Of a stretch of DNA of 64,000 nt, positions 1-8,786 are shown in pieces. A program made the translations under genes and the position numbers. The DNA is from Bacillota bacterium. GTDB lineage: Bacteria; Bacillota; UBA4882; UBA8346. Location: the NCBI GenBank assembly GCA_023426245.1, contig JAFABB010000050.1, positions 114,822-178,821 on the forward strand, in the 5' to 3' direction. Each line of letters opens with the position of its first letter. Positions within the stretch are counted from its first letter, which is position 1. A model generated the notes under the pieces. That model searched no databases. It had not been told where the DNA came from and worked only from the letters and a program-made list of their open reading frames with translations.

Positions 1-259
1 TTCAAAATAGAAAGTAACAGGAGTGTAAATTAGCTTACATCGTTTGATTGATCCGTTTGAAGTGTTTGGTATGGAACTTCCGGGATTCATATAAAGAAAT
101 TCTTGTTTGGCTGTTGGTACTGGTGAAAATGATTCTGAAAACAGTACTCAGGTATCAGGTATTTTGCACCGGTTCTATGTTAAAATTTCTTTAACAAAAT
201 GGGGGGAAGCAAATTTCAAAATTAATCGAACCCCCAAAAAATCGTAAGGAGGATGGCAA

Positions 260-1546
260 GTGAAAAAGTTAATTACAGTTTTGCTCTCCGTTTGTTGGGT
301 ACTTTCTTGTTTCATAGGTATTAGCGGCGTCCGGGCGAAGGGTCCGACGGAAATCAGTTATTACCTTTGGGATGACCCCACCTATCGCCAGATTGTTGAT
401 GCTTACAATGCCAGCCAAAAAGAGATCTATGTAAAGGCTACTTATCTTCAGGCTGCGGATTATGAAACAAAGCTGCTTACATTGCTGGCAGGCGGAGTCA
501 GTATGGACTGTTATATGCAAAAGCGGCAGGCTGACATGTTTCCGCAATATACCAACGGATATATTGAACCGTTGGATAAGTTAATCAAAAAGTATAAATT
601 CAATATTGGGGCGGATAAACCCTATATGAACGATATTTCCATCAATGGGAAAGTGTTGGCGATCCCGTTCCGGGGGGCCGGTTATTTTACCTATTACAAT
701 AAAAAGATTTTTGAGAAAGCTGGTATGGCGACCCCAACCGAACTGGTTAAAAAAGGGAACTGGAATTGGAACAAGTTTATCGAAGTCTCCAAAAAGTTAT
801 CCACCGGTGACGGAAAACAGTATGGTGCGATCCTGTATACCTGGCCGGTTAACACTTTCCTGCCTGCTTATCAACAAAAGGTCAATTTCATCTCTGCCAG
901 CGGCAAAATCGACGTAGATATTGATTCCGTTTTATTTTCGATGCGTATGAGGCGGGATTTGGAAAAGGCAAAAGCCATCATTCCTTTGGCTGAATTGAAA
1001 GCGACCAAAATGCATTATTCCCAAGCCTTTTATCAGGGTAACGTAGGTATGGTCCTTATCGGTGAGTGGTTTCCTCAGTTTATGCTGGCTGCCCGGGATC
1101 AAAAGTTACTGAAGAATTTCACCTGGAATGATTGGGCGATAACCAGAATACCGTGTGATTCCGCAAATTACATAACAGCCGGAGCTTCTACTTTCAACCA
1201 TATTTATTCCCGTTCCAAGAAGAAGGACGCTGCCTTTAAATTCCTTGCCTGGGCCGGCGGAGTCGAGGGAGCGAAAGTCGTCGCCAAGAACGGTATTCTC
1301 CCGGCCATCGTCAATGATGAAGTCCAGAACGAATTGGCCAAGGTTGTTCCGGATATGGAGTCTGTGAAATATCTCAGTGAGCCTGTGCCGAAATTCGGTG
1401 CTTATATCAATAAATACGGCACGAAAATTGAGACCCAGGTATTAAATCCATTAATTGAGAAATATTTGGTTTCAGATATGAGTGATGGGGATTTCATGGT
1501 GGAGCTTGACAGAGGGTTAAAAGAGGTTGTTAAGTCCAGCAATTAA
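260..1546 (+). CDS. Sugar ABC transporter solute-binding protein
   Basis: This 428-residue protein is the extracellular binding component of a carbohydrate ABC importer (family 1 solute-binding proteins). It starts at a GTG preceded by a strong TAAGGAGG at 245-252. The N-terminus is a signal peptide, two lysines followed by a hydrophobic run, with a likely signal peptidase site after VRA near residue 26. I see no convincing lipobox. Family features include the early YYLWDDP strand, repeated aromatic residues that would line a sugar site, and the EWFPQFM segment in the second lobe. It is followed by two MalF/MalG-type permeases and a GH2 enzyme, so the ligand is probably a glucuronide or related oligosaccharide; that specificity is inferred from context only. 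No ATPase gene accompanies it, as is common where a shared MsmK-type ATPase serves several importers. Nothing but the ribosome binding site is recognisable in the 259 bases upstream. Confidence 0.9.
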   Translation: MKKLITVLLSVCWVLSCFIGISGVRAKGPTEISYYLWDDPTYRQIVDAYNASQKEIYVKATYLQAADYETKLLTLLAGGVSMDCYMQKRQADMFPQYTNGYIEPLDKLIKKYKFNIGADKPYMNDISINGKVLAIPFRGAGYFTYYNKKIFEKAGMATPTELVKKGNWNWNKFIEVSKKLSTGDGKQYGAILYTWPVNTFLPAYQQKVNFISASGKIDVDIDSVLFSMRMRRDLEKAKAIIPLAELKATKMHYSQAFYQGNVGMVLIGEWFPQFMLAARDQKLLKNFTWNDWAITRIPCDSANYITAGASTFNHIYSRSKKKDAAFKFLAWAGGVEGAKVVAKNGILPAIVNDEVQNELAKVVPDMESVKYLSEPVPKFGAYINKYGTKIETQVLNPLIEKYLVSDMSDGDFMVELDRGLKEVVKSSN

Positions 1547-1562
1547 ATGAATTTTACGACCT

Positions 1563-1602
1563 AAAGCCGGAGGTTTCGGAAAAAAACCGGAACCTTTGGC
1601 TT
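1563..1602 (+). terminator. Intercistronic stem-loop after the solute-binding gene
   Basis: An imperfect inverted repeat (AAGCCGGAGGTTTCGG ... CCGGAACCTTTGGCTT around an A-rich loop) lies between the binding-protein stop and the first permease. There is no T tract. Such hairpins usually protect the upstream transcript and lower permease expression, rather than end transcription. Confidence 0.6.
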
Positions 1603-1620
1603 CCATAAAGGAGAATGTAA

Positions 1621-2514
1621 ATGAAGTCATCCTATCAACCCCATAAATGGTTTACTGTACTTATGTTTTTATTGCCAAGTTTGATCGGATTTCTGGTGTT
1701 TGTTTTTGTTCCGATTGTTGCTGTTATGGGACTAGCATTTACCAACTATTCCGGCGGCTTTAACACCAGTTTCATCGGTCTTGACAACTTTGTCAAGGCG
1801 TTAACCAACAGTACCTTCCAGAAAGCTTTGTGGAATACGGTTAAATTTACTTTGGCCACGGTTATTTTTCAGCTGTTACTGGGTTTTATCTTCGCGATCA
1901 TTCTCAACGGGAAAATTATTGCGAGGTCTTTTTTTCGGGCGATCATCTTTTTGCCGGTAATCTTATCCAACATAGCGGTCTCCTTGATCTTTATGTTAAT
2001 CTTTCACCCAAGCAAGGGCCCGATTAATAATTTCCTGCTTTCAATGGGTTTATCAGGATTGCCCTGGTTAACCAGCCCCAAGACTTCTTTGCTGACGATC
2101 ATTCTGGTGACTTTGTGGCAATCCTTCGGTTATTATATGGTTTTGTTCTTAAGCGGACTGCAATCCATCAATCCCGAATTATACGAAGCCGGGGAGATAG
2201 ACGGTGCCAACGGGTTCCAGAGACTTATGCGGATCACCGTTCCGCTGTTAAGTCCGACCACATTCTTATGTGTGATCATGGCGGTGATCAATTCGTTTAA
2301 AGTATTTGATCAAATCTTTGCGATGACTGGCGGGCAATTGGGAGGAGGACCGGCTGGTTCAACAACGGTTTTAGTATTTGATATTTATCAAAGAGCCTTT
2401 ACCAATTATGAAATGGGCTATGCTTCCGCCGAATCATTAATTCTTTTATTGATTGTATTGACTATTACCATTATCCAATATCGCGGCCAGCATCGATGGG
2501 TGACTTACGAATAG
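1621..2514 (+). CDS. Sugar ABC transporter permease, MalF/UgpA type
   Basis: This 297-residue integral membrane protein has about six hydrophobic segments, the first at residues 14-40. The EAA loop reads LYEAGEIDGANGFQRL near residues 190-205, the site where a shared ATPase would dock, and is followed by the usual PLLSPT element. The length fits the MalF-like half of a carbohydrate importer lacking the large periplasmic loop of enteric MalF. An AAAGGAG lies just before the ATG. It is the second gene of the operon, 74 bases after the binding protein, with the partner permease 34 bases downstream. Confidence 0.9.
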   Translation: MKSSYQPHKWFTVLMFLLPSLIGFLVFVFVPIVAVMGLAFTNYSGGFNTSFIGLDNFVKALTNSTFQKALWNTVKFTLATVIFQLLLGFIFAIILNGKIIARSFFRAIIFLPVILSNIAVSLIFMLIFHPSKGPINNFLLSMGLSGLPWLTSPKTSLLTIILVTLWQSFGYYMVLFLSGLQSINPELYEAGEIDGANGFQRLMRITVPLLSPTTFLCVIMAVINSFKVFDQIFAMTGGQLGGGPAGSTTVLVFDIYQRAFTNYEMGYASAESLILLLIVLTITIIQYRGQHRWVTYE

Positions 2515-2548
2515 AACACCGCCACTTATGATTATACGGGAGGTTATT

Positions 2549-3454
2549 ATGGAACGACAAGAGCTTGAATCATTCGAAAATGAGTTGCATTATCAACCGC
2601 CTAAAATTGACAGGGTTCACTTGCTTAGCAAAATATCAATCGGGTTGATTTTAGTTTTGGTTTCACTCTTAATTCTTCTACCTTTACTTATTATGATTTC
2701 AGCAGCGTTTAAAAATGAAGTCGAGATCTTTGATTATCCAATCCATATCATTCCCAAACAGATGACGTTAGCTAACTTTACACGATTATTTTTTGATACG
2801 GCTGGGAAGCTTAACTTGAATTCGTTTCCAATTTATATTTTCAATTCCGTAAAAATTACCTCGATTATCATGATCATCCAACTTTTCACTTCCACCACTG
2901 CCGCTTATGCGTTCTCCAAGCTAAAGTGGAAAGGCCGAGATGTTTTATTTTTGATTTATGTCAGTTCCATCATGATACCGGCGCAGATTGTGATCATTCC
3001 CCAGTTTATCATGGTGCGAACTCTGGGGTTATACAATACCCACCTGGCATTGATTTTATTAGGTTCATTCACAGCCTTTGGAACTTTTTTGGTCAAACAA
3101 TATTTCATGACCATTTCCGACTCTTTATTGGAAGCAGCCCGAATCGACGGGGCCAACGAATTTTATATTTATTACAAAATCATGTTACCCTTGTCTAAGC
3201 CCATTTTAGCCGTACAAGTCATCTTTTCCTTCCGGTATTTCTGGAATGATTTTTTTGTACCGATGATTTATTTATCGGAGGCCTCACTCAAGACGATTCC
3301 CCTGGGTATGGCTGATTTTGTCACTGAATATTTTACGTACTACGGTCCACAGATGGCGGCATGTATGATCTCGATCATGCCGGTTGTTATCATCTTTCTC
3401 TTTACTCAGAAGTATTTTGTGGAAGGCATTGCATCAGGGAGCCTCAAAGGTTAA
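2549..3454 (+). CDS. Sugar ABC transporter permease, MalG/UgpE type
   Basis: This 301-residue permease is the second half of the sugar importer channel. Six membrane spans are apparent, starting near residue 28. The EAA loop reads LLEAARIDGANEFYIYYKI, and the C-terminus ends in the typical GIASGSLKG motif of MalG-like subunits. I chose the ATG at 2549 because GGGAGG lies six bases before it; an in-frame ATG at 2528 lies upstream of that site and has no good ribosome binding site. It pairs with the permease ending at 2514 and is followed 32 bases later by the GH2 enzyme, so all four genes probably share one transcript. Confidence 0.9.
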   Translation: MERQELESFENELHYQPPKIDRVHLLSKISIGLILVLVSLLILLPLLIMISAAFKNEVEIFDYPIHIIPKQMTLANFTRLFFDTAGKLNLNSFPIYIFNSVKITSIIMIIQLFTSTTAAYAFSKLKWKGRDVLFLIYVSSIMIPAQIVIIPQFIMVRTLGLYNTHLALILLGSFTAFGTFLVKQYFMTISDSLLEAARIDGANEFYIYYKIMLPLSKPILAVQVIFSFRYFWNDFFVPMIYLSEASLKTIPLGMADFVTEYFTYYGPQMAACMISIMPVVIIFLFTQKYFVEGIASGSLKG

Positions 3455-3486
3455 GCAAATATTAGCGATGGACGGAGGTAACAAAA

Positions 3487-5298
3487 ATGGCCGAAAAAAA
3501 GATAGTGGAAAATCTCCATAGTAATATTCATTGTGAAGATTATGGGCAAAAGTATGATCTTCAAAATTTAAACCATCATACGATGATCTTTTCTGATCAC
3601 CGGGATAAAGAAAGTCTCAACGGTAACTGGAATTTTACAGTGGATCCTTATGACACCGGCTTGCGGGCCAATTGGAATCACATCGAACCTCGCGATGAAA
3701 ATGGTCGCCGTGTCCCCTGGGACTATGATTATAACGGCGGAGAGGATATTCCGGTGCCATCCTGCTGGAATATGTTTCGACCCGAGTATTATTATTATGA
3801 AGGAAGCGCTTGGTATGCCCGGGAGTTCACCTATTACCCGGAGTCTGAAGGAGAAAGGCTTTTTTTGCGAATCGGAGCTGCCAACTATGATACCAAAGTT
3901 TTTTTGAATGAAGAGTTTTTGGGAAATCATTACGGCGGTTCCACGCCTTTTTATGTTGAACTGACCGGCAAGCTAAAAACCCAAAATATAATCCAGATTT
4001 GTGTCAACAATAGCCGGACTTTGGATAGGGTACCCATGCGGAATACCGACTGGTTTAACTATGGCGGTATTTATCGTGAAGTTGATTTGTTCCGATTGCC
4101 ACCCGATTTCATCCGGGATTTCTCAGTATCTTTGGTGTCCGATAATAGCTACAATAGGATCCGGGTGGCGGTATCCCTTGACAAACCCCTTTCCGGTGAA
4201 CAACTGCTTTTTGAGATACCGGAATTGAACATATCGAAGAGGGTTACGGTACAGGATGGGAACTGCGAATTTCAGATCGAAGCTGCTCCGGAGCTATGGT
4301 CTCCGGAAAATCCTCGCTTATATGAAGTCAAAGCCAGTTTCCGCACAGATCGAGTCAAGGATTGGGTTGGGTTCCGCCAGATCGAGGTCCGGGGGACCCA
4401 AATTCTTCTTAACGGCCGGGAACTCTTTCTCCGCGGCATTTGTGCCCATGAAGATGATATCGTACTTGGAAAAAGCTCAAATGAGTCCGATATCCGGCGG
4501 CGGTTTGCCGATGCCAAAGAGCTTGGCTGTAATTTTATGAGGCTGGCCCATTATCCCCATACCGAGCTTGCCGCCCAAATTGCCGATGAAGTTGGGATGA
4601 TGTTATGGGAGGAAATCCCGGTTTATTGGGCAATTGATTTTGTTAATCAGGATACGTTCCGGGATGCTGAAAACCAGCTAATTGAGCTTGTTAAACGCGA
4701 TCGCAACCGGGCCAGCGTCATTATCTGGTCAGTAGGAAATGAAAACCCCGATTCCGATGAACGATTATCTTTTATGAGCAGACTGGCTCAGACCGTGAAA
4801 AAATGGGATTCTTCACGTCTTGTTTCCGCCGCCTGCCTCGTCAACCATACCAAAATTAAGATTGAAGATCGCTTAACCGAATATTTGGATATCATTGGGA
4901 TTAACGAGTATTATGGCTGGTATAATCCAAAATTTTCCGAATTGGTTGAACTCGGAGCTAACTCCAATCCAGATAAACCGGTAATTATTTCCGAAACCGG
5001 AGCGGATGGGTTGGCCGGCTTCCATAGCAGTAAATCGGATTTGTTTTCAGAGGAATATATGAAAGAAGTTTATCAAAAACAGGTAGCAATCTTGCGGGAA
5101 TTGGATTATGTGAAAGGATTGTCGCCATGGATCCTCTATGATTTCCGGGCCGAGAGGCGTTATAACCGGTACCAAAAGGGATATAACCGCAAGGGATTGA
5201 TTGCCTCCGATAAGAAGACCCGAAAGTTGGCGTTTTATATACTTCAACAGTTTTATCGGGATAAGATGCAGGGAAACGACCCTCAAGAAGAAGAGTGA
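3487..5298 (+). CDS. GH2 glycoside hydrolase, beta-glucuronidase-like
   Basis: This 603-residue cytoplasmic enzyme (no signal peptide) belongs to glycoside hydrolase family 2, with the sugar-binding jelly-roll domain at about residues 40-205, an immunoglobulin-like domain to about 300 and the TIM barrel to the end. The acid/base glutamate is E419 in WSVGNENP and the nucleophile is E503 in ISETGADG. Residues N567 and K569 form an NRKG sequence, the NxKG motif that in known beta-glucuronidases grips the uronate carboxylate. The ETGADGLAGFHS stretch also resembles beta-glucuronidase (EYGxDTxAGLHS) more than beta-galactosidase. I therefore infer release of glucuronate, or a related uronate, from imported glycosides. 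GGAGGT precedes the ATG. It is the last gene of the importer operon. A beta-galacturonidase or a broader GH2 activity remains possible. Confidence 0.8.
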   Translation: MAEKKIVENLHSNIHCEDYGQKYDLQNLNHHTMIFSDHRDKESLNGNWNFTVDPYDTGLRANWNHIEPRDENGRRVPWDYDYNGGEDIPVPSCWNMFRPEYYYYEGSAWYAREFTYYPESEGERLFLRIGAANYDTKVFLNEEFLGNHYGGSTPFYVELTGKLKTQNIIQICVNNSRTLDRVPMRNTDWFNYGGIYREVDLFRLPPDFIRDFSVSLVSDNSYNRIRVAVSLDKPLSGEQLLFEIPELNISKRVTVQDGNCEFQIEAAPELWSPENPRLYEVKASFRTDRVKDWVGFRQIEVRGTQILLNGRELFLRGICAHEDDIVLGKSSNESDIRRRFADAKELGCNFMRLAHYPHTELAAQIADEVGMMLWEEIPVYWAIDFVNQDTFRDAENQLIELVKRDRNRASVIIWSVGNENPDSDERLSFMSRLAQTVKKWDSSRLVSAACLVNHTKIKIEDRLTEYLDIIGINEYYGWYNPKFSELVELGANSNPDKPVIISETGADGLAGFHSSKSDLFSEEYMKEVYQKQVAILRELDYVKGLSPWILYDFRAERRYNRYQKGYNRKGLIASDKKTRKLAFYILQQFYRDKMQGNDPQEEE

Positions 5299-5366
5299 TC
5301 GGTGAGGGTTGAATGGCGATCGGTTTCCATCAAACAAATGCGTGATGAATTTAAAAATGCTGATTT

Positions 5367-5405
5367 AACCATAACCTCCTTCCTTTTAGGAGGTTATGGT
5401 TTTTA
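5367..5405 (+). terminator. Rho-independent terminator of the GH2/ABC operon
   Basis: A near-perfect 14-bp stem, AACCATAACCTCCT with AGGAGGTTATGGTT around a seven-base loop, ends in a run of Ts. The flanking gene on the minus strand converges here, and the A run on the other side may let it work both ways. Confidence 0.85.
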
Positions 5406-5504
5406 GTCCCTGGTACCCCGTGGGCTATCATATAACATCATGAGGCTTTCAATTTCCAAAGCCATTGCTTAAAATCTTTCCACGGGGCTGGAATTGCCTG
5501 AGAA

Positions 5505-6806
5505 TTATATACCAAATTTAATTTTGACCCATATGCCTACGGTTACAATGATCAATGCAATAATCGTGGCAGGCATTGCTTCCTTGAACCATCGGCCCCA
5601 GCTGATTTTTATTTTATTTTTTTGCATAATACTATAAGCCATCACGTTTGCCGAAGCCCCAATCGGTGTGGCGTTGCCACCAATATCAAGTCCCATGGCT
5701 AGCGCCCAGGCCAGGTTAGCTCTAAATGGAGCAAGAGAGGGATCCGCAGCGATTATATCTAAGAGAACATAAGCCATGGTGAGCGCCATCGGTACATTGT
5801 CAACAATAGCGCTGGCGAGACCCGAAATCCAAATGAAAAGAATAGCCAGTAGAATGCCGTTTCCCCCTGATAAATCTACGATATAGTTTGATAGTAGTTT
5901 TAAGGCTCCGGCTTTTTCCAAGCCCCCAATGACGATGAATAATCCAATGAAAAATAATAGAGTTTCTCCGTCAATATTTTTTATAACATGTTCTGCCTTA
6001 GCGGCGCCCAGGAATACCAGAGAAATCAGAGCTGGCAGCAGAGTGGCGATTGCGGCGCCAATGTGGATTCCCAGTAGACGGTTAAGTTCTGTATGAAGAA
6101 TTAACAATAAGATTGCACTGGCGAATCCGATTAAACCGATTTTGACCAATTTTTGATCGGAAATGGCATTGTTTAGTAGTAATTCTTTTTTTTCTTGCGC
6201 GGTTAGTTTGGCGGCTTTCCGCAAAGATTTAAGGCTGAATAGAAAACAAAAAACGGTTATGGCGATGGTGGCGATGACTGCAATCGGACCTGTATTCCTG
6301 ACAAAGTCGTTAAATCCATACCCTAGTAGATTGCCAATAATTACATTCGGAGGGTCACCCACGAGTGTAGCGCTACCGCCGGTATTAGCAGTACAAACTT
6401 CGGCGATAATGAGTCCAATTGGATTGATATGAAACATCCTGCACACATTAATCGTGAGTATGGTAAAGAATAAAAGTACGGTGATGCTATCCATAAACGC
6501 CGCTAAAAAGCCAGTTAATAATGGAAAGACAAAAAAGATTTTTTTTACATCAAAGTTTACTTTTTCCATGGTTCTGACGGCCAAAAAATCAAAGAAATTG
6601 GCGTCTTCAAGGATTCTGACCAGAATGAACATTCCCAAAAGCAAGCCAATCGTTTCCCAGCTGACAAACTTCATCGCCTCTTCCATCGAGAGCAACCCGG
6701 ATATGATCACAGCCAGAGCTCCAATTAAAGATACAAGATGGCGCGGAATTTTTTCGAGCATAATAAAAAGATAGGTTGCTCCAAAAATTAACAAGGCTAA
6801 AACCAT
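5505..6806 (-). CDS. ArsB/NhaD-type ion transporter
   Basis: This 433-residue polytopic membrane protein has about 10-12 hydrophobic segments and belongs to the ion transporter superfamily that includes ArsB, NhaD, and the citrate and dicarboxylate carriers. Typical traits are the two repeated halves, the segment TGGSATLVGDPPNVIIG near residue 150, and the matching GGNATPIGASANVMAYSI near residue 385. These glycine/proline hairpins form the ion site in the family. The substrate could be arsenite, sodium/proton or an organic anion and cannot be told from sequence. No ars regulator or reductase gene is nearby, which makes an arsenic role less likely. The gene is monocistronic and converges with the GH2 operon. 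Confidence 0.8.
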   Translation of the reverse strand: MVLALLIFGATYLFIMLEKIPRHLVSLIGALAVIISGLLSMEEAMKFVSWETIGLLLGMFILVRILEDANFFDFLAVRTMEKVNFDVKKIFFVFPLLTGFLAAFMDSITVLLFFTILTINVCRMFHINPIGLIIAEVCTANTGGSATLVGDPPNVIIGNLLGYGFNDFVRNTGPIAVIATIAITVFCFLFSLKSLRKAAKLTAQEKKELLLNNAISDQKLVKIGLIGFASAILLLILHTELNRLLGIHIGAAIATLLPALISLVFLGAAKAEHVIKNIDGETLLFFIGLFIVIGGLEKAGALKLLSNYIVDLSGGNGILLAILFIWISGLASAIVDNVPMALTMAYVLLDIIAADPSLAPFRANLAWALAMGLDIGGNATPIGASANVMAYSIMQKNKIKISWGRWFKEAMPATIIALIIVTVGIWVKIKFGI

Positions 6807-7036
6807 GTAGAAAATCCCCCTTCAAAAGTTGATAATATTAGTTTCCTTTATTTAAAGTTCAATAATAGATAGAAAACTATTTTTACGGATATATAGAATG
6901 GAGATGTTAATTCGACCAATGACTTATCAATGTACCCAAATATCCGTTGTGTATTCATTCTGGGTAATTCCCCCGAATACAAGTTTTTTAACATGATAGA
7001 ATAACACGGTAATATAGGCCGGAAAAAAACAAAAAA

Positions 7037-7065
7037 GTGGGAAGCTCTAAATAAGAGCTTCCCAC
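7037..7065 (-). terminator. Strong hairpin with T run on the minus strand
   Basis: A perfect 12-bp stem (GTGGGAAGCTCT with AGAGCTTCCCAC, five-base loop) is followed on the minus strand by six Ts. No minus-strand gene ends here. A second inverted repeat (CCGGTT ... AACCGG, with an inner CGAAG/CTTCG hairpin) sits immediately upstream on that strand at about 7072-7114. Together they look like the structured 3' end of a short RNA read leftward, which is inference. Confidence 0.55.
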
Positions 7066-7182
7066 CCCGGAAGCCGGTTTTCTCTTGAAAGCGAAGAAAA
7101 CTTCGCCCAACCGGTAAGACATTTTATTTTATAAAATGATATCATATTGATTGGATAATTACAACACTCAATCTTTTCAATT

Positions 7183-7329
7183 TCCGGGGAGAGGCTTTAA
7201 AGATTTCCAACCTAGTGGTGAATGTGGAAAATTTATTATGGAACGGTAAGGAATATCCTTCAAGGCGTAAAAAACAGTCTTGTGAAGAACTAAAATGACT
7301 GTTTTTTACATGGTTGGAAATCTCCCGGA
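7183..7329 (+). ncRNA. Structured leader or small RNA candidate
   Basis: A 12-bp perfect inverted repeat (AGATTTCCAACC at 7201-7212, GGTTGGAAATCT at 7312-7323) is extended by TCCGGG/CCCGGA at its base. It encloses a 13-bp perfect hairpin with terminator character (GTAAAAAACAGTC at 7266-7278, GACTGTTTTTTAC at 7297-7309) and a small AAGG/CCTT hairpin at 7248-7260. It lies 50 bases before a membrane protein gene. The nested fold resembles a 6S-like rod or a leader with attenuation, but I could not match it to any riboswitch class I know. Confidence 0.4.
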
Positions 7330-7382
7330 CGGATACAAAAAACTATTCTGATCAAAATATCTCTAGATAAGGAGGCTTTTAA

Positions 7383-7844
7383 ATGGCATTCGCCGATGAT
7401 CGCTTAACTCTATGGATTATTTCGGGGGTAATTGGATCGATAGTTCGAGAGCTATTTGATTTTTTTGTTATTTGGATGGGATTACCTATCATTCATATTG
7501 CTTCTTTGGCAGCAGATCTATTTACCAACAATATGAATGATGTCAAATCATTGATAGGTATACTAACGGGTATAGTAACCGATTGGATTATGGGGGCAGT
7601 TATCGGGGTTATCATCGGTCTTGTTTTGCAGTGGAGTGGTTGTCGAAATTATTTATTAAAAGGTATTGGGATTGGTCTTATGGGTTGGGTTGCTATTTTC
7701 GGTTTTTTAGTTGCAGGGATGCCTCATGTATTTATGTTTAAACCAACAATCCTGAATACTTTTTTTGCTTTAGTGCCTCATAGCATATATGCAGGCATAA
7801 CCGCCTTCTGTATTATAAGGTTTACCAAAATAAAGAGTCGCTAG
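7383..7844 (+). CDS. Small membrane protein of unknown function
   Basis: This is a 153-residue protein with four predicted membrane spans (about residues 10-45, 57-82, 94-112 and 120-146), very low in charge and ending in a basic KIKSR tail. An AAGGAGG sits eight bases before the ATG, so I regard it as real. I do not recognise the family. It follows a strongly structured 147-base region that could control it, and is convergent with the minus-strand membrane protein gene at 7946-8533. Confidence 0.7.
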   Translation: MAFADDRLTLWIISGVIGSIVRELFDFFVIWMGLPIIHIASLAADLFTNNMNDVKSLIGILTGIVTDWIMGAVIGVIIGLVLQWSGCRNYLLKGIGIGLMGWVAIFGFLVAGMPHVFMFKPTILNTFFALVPHSIYAGITAFCIIRFTKIKSR

Positions 7845-7945
7845 AACTGATACGCAATCAATACCTATGGTGGAAGGCCCCATGCCTGATTTGGCAGAAG
7901 GACTGTTACGAAATGGTAATATTGTGTTTTATTTTTGCTTTAAGG

Positions 7946-8533
7946 TTAAGACCATGCTTTTTTATGGATACCACCATTTTTTGCATCGATATATTCACTT
8001 AATTTTACGTAACCCCATGTTGCATAAGAAAACCATAATGTGAAATTAGCCAATCTCAGTATGAAATTAGGCTCAATAAACATTCCTAAGTTGACGAGTA
8101 CTCTGGAATAGATCATACTCATGACGATTCCTGATATAGGAAATATATAAATGATTGGCTTTTGTTTAGGCAATAGATAGAAGTAGATAATATAAAAGGC
8201 ACACCAGGATATTGGCGAGGCAAATGGTAAATAACCATACCCGAAGGGATAAAAGTTAATCCATCTAAAAAGATTTGTAAAATGACCAATTGTTAGTCCT
8301 ACCACATCATAGAGACTGCCGAATATAAGTCCATATGCAAAAAGGCGACGAATTTCAGCCCTTGGAACAAATACCACAAGTAGGAGAAGAAATATTGTTA
8401 GTTTTATGAGGTATAAATAGCAAATTGGCATTAAAATTTTAACCTTCAGTGTTTTAAACTTCATATACGGAAGTTCTTTGGGATATTCAAGCTTAGGATG
8501 ATAAATTATTATTGTCATTTTTTTTAAAATCAT
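7946..8533 (-). CDS. Hypothetical membrane protein, paralogue of the 35.8-kb gene
   Basis: This protein of up to 195 residues has about five hydrophobic segments. It is clearly related to the 159-residue protein at 35825-36304: both contain VVFVPR, a GLIFG/GLLWG span, NLFRW and xPFGY/F in the same order and spacing. The family is unknown to me. The N-terminal 23-34 residues are not matched by the paralogue and no ribosome binding site precedes the first ATG, so the true start may be an internal ATG at 8464 or 8431. The sequence is AT-rich, unlike the metabolic genes around it. Confidence 0.65.
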   Translation of the reverse strand: MILKKMTIIIYHPKLEYPKELPYMKFKTLKVKILMPICYLYLIKLTIFLLLLVVFVPRAEIRRLFAYGLIFGSLYDVVGLTIGHFTNLFRWINFYPFGYGYLPFASPISWCAFYIIYFYLLPKQKPIIYIFPISGIVMSMIYSRVLVNLGMFIEPNFILRLANFTLWFSYATWGYVKLSEYIDAKNGGIHKKAWS

Positions 8534-8582
8534 GTAGGGGTTGAAAATTTTTCAATAGAGATGTTTAAACAAAGCGAAAAAT

Positions 8583-8604
8583 CGAGGATAATACCTCGTT
8601 TTTT
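8583..8604 (+). terminator. Short hairpin with six Ts
   Basis: CGAGG and CCTCG flank a six-base loop and are followed by TTTTTT on the plus strand. There is no plus-strand gene directly upstream, so it could end an antisense or leader transcript, or be chance. Confidence 0.35.
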
Positions 8605-8743
8605 ATGTCCAAATGTCCAACCCTTGGGAATTTTGCAATTCATTTTATTGCATAATTATGATTTACTATATAAGTTTATTGCATTTTTTATTACGATATG
8701 GTCGTGAATTGGAGAAAATCAAATTCATTTGTGAAATCTTATA

Positions 8744-8752
8744 CATATATTA
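8744..8752 (+). promoter_or_regulatory. Possible sigma-K -10 element before cotA
   Basis: CATATATTA fits the CATAnnnTA consensus of the late mother-cell sigma factor and lies 35 bases before the cotA start, which is sensible because CotA is a late coat protein in Bacillus subtilis. I cannot see a convincing -35 AC element, so this is tentative. Confidence 0.3.
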
Positions 8753-8786
8753 AATTGAAAATTTATGCATAGGAGGGATTTTTTTA

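Noticed and set aside
5505..6806. Arsenite efflux pump ArsB
   Set aside because: There is no arsR, arsC or arsA nearby, and the family is broad, so the substrate was left open.
7037..7115. Fluoride or other known riboswitch for the minus-strand transporter
   Set aside because: The structure lies upstream of, not adjacent to, the transporter start at 6806 and ends in its own terminator; conserved fluoride aptamer bases are absent.
7201..7329. T-box leader before the membrane protein gene
   Set aside because: The conserved T-box sequence around GGTGGnACCGCG is absent and there is no specifier-loop pattern.
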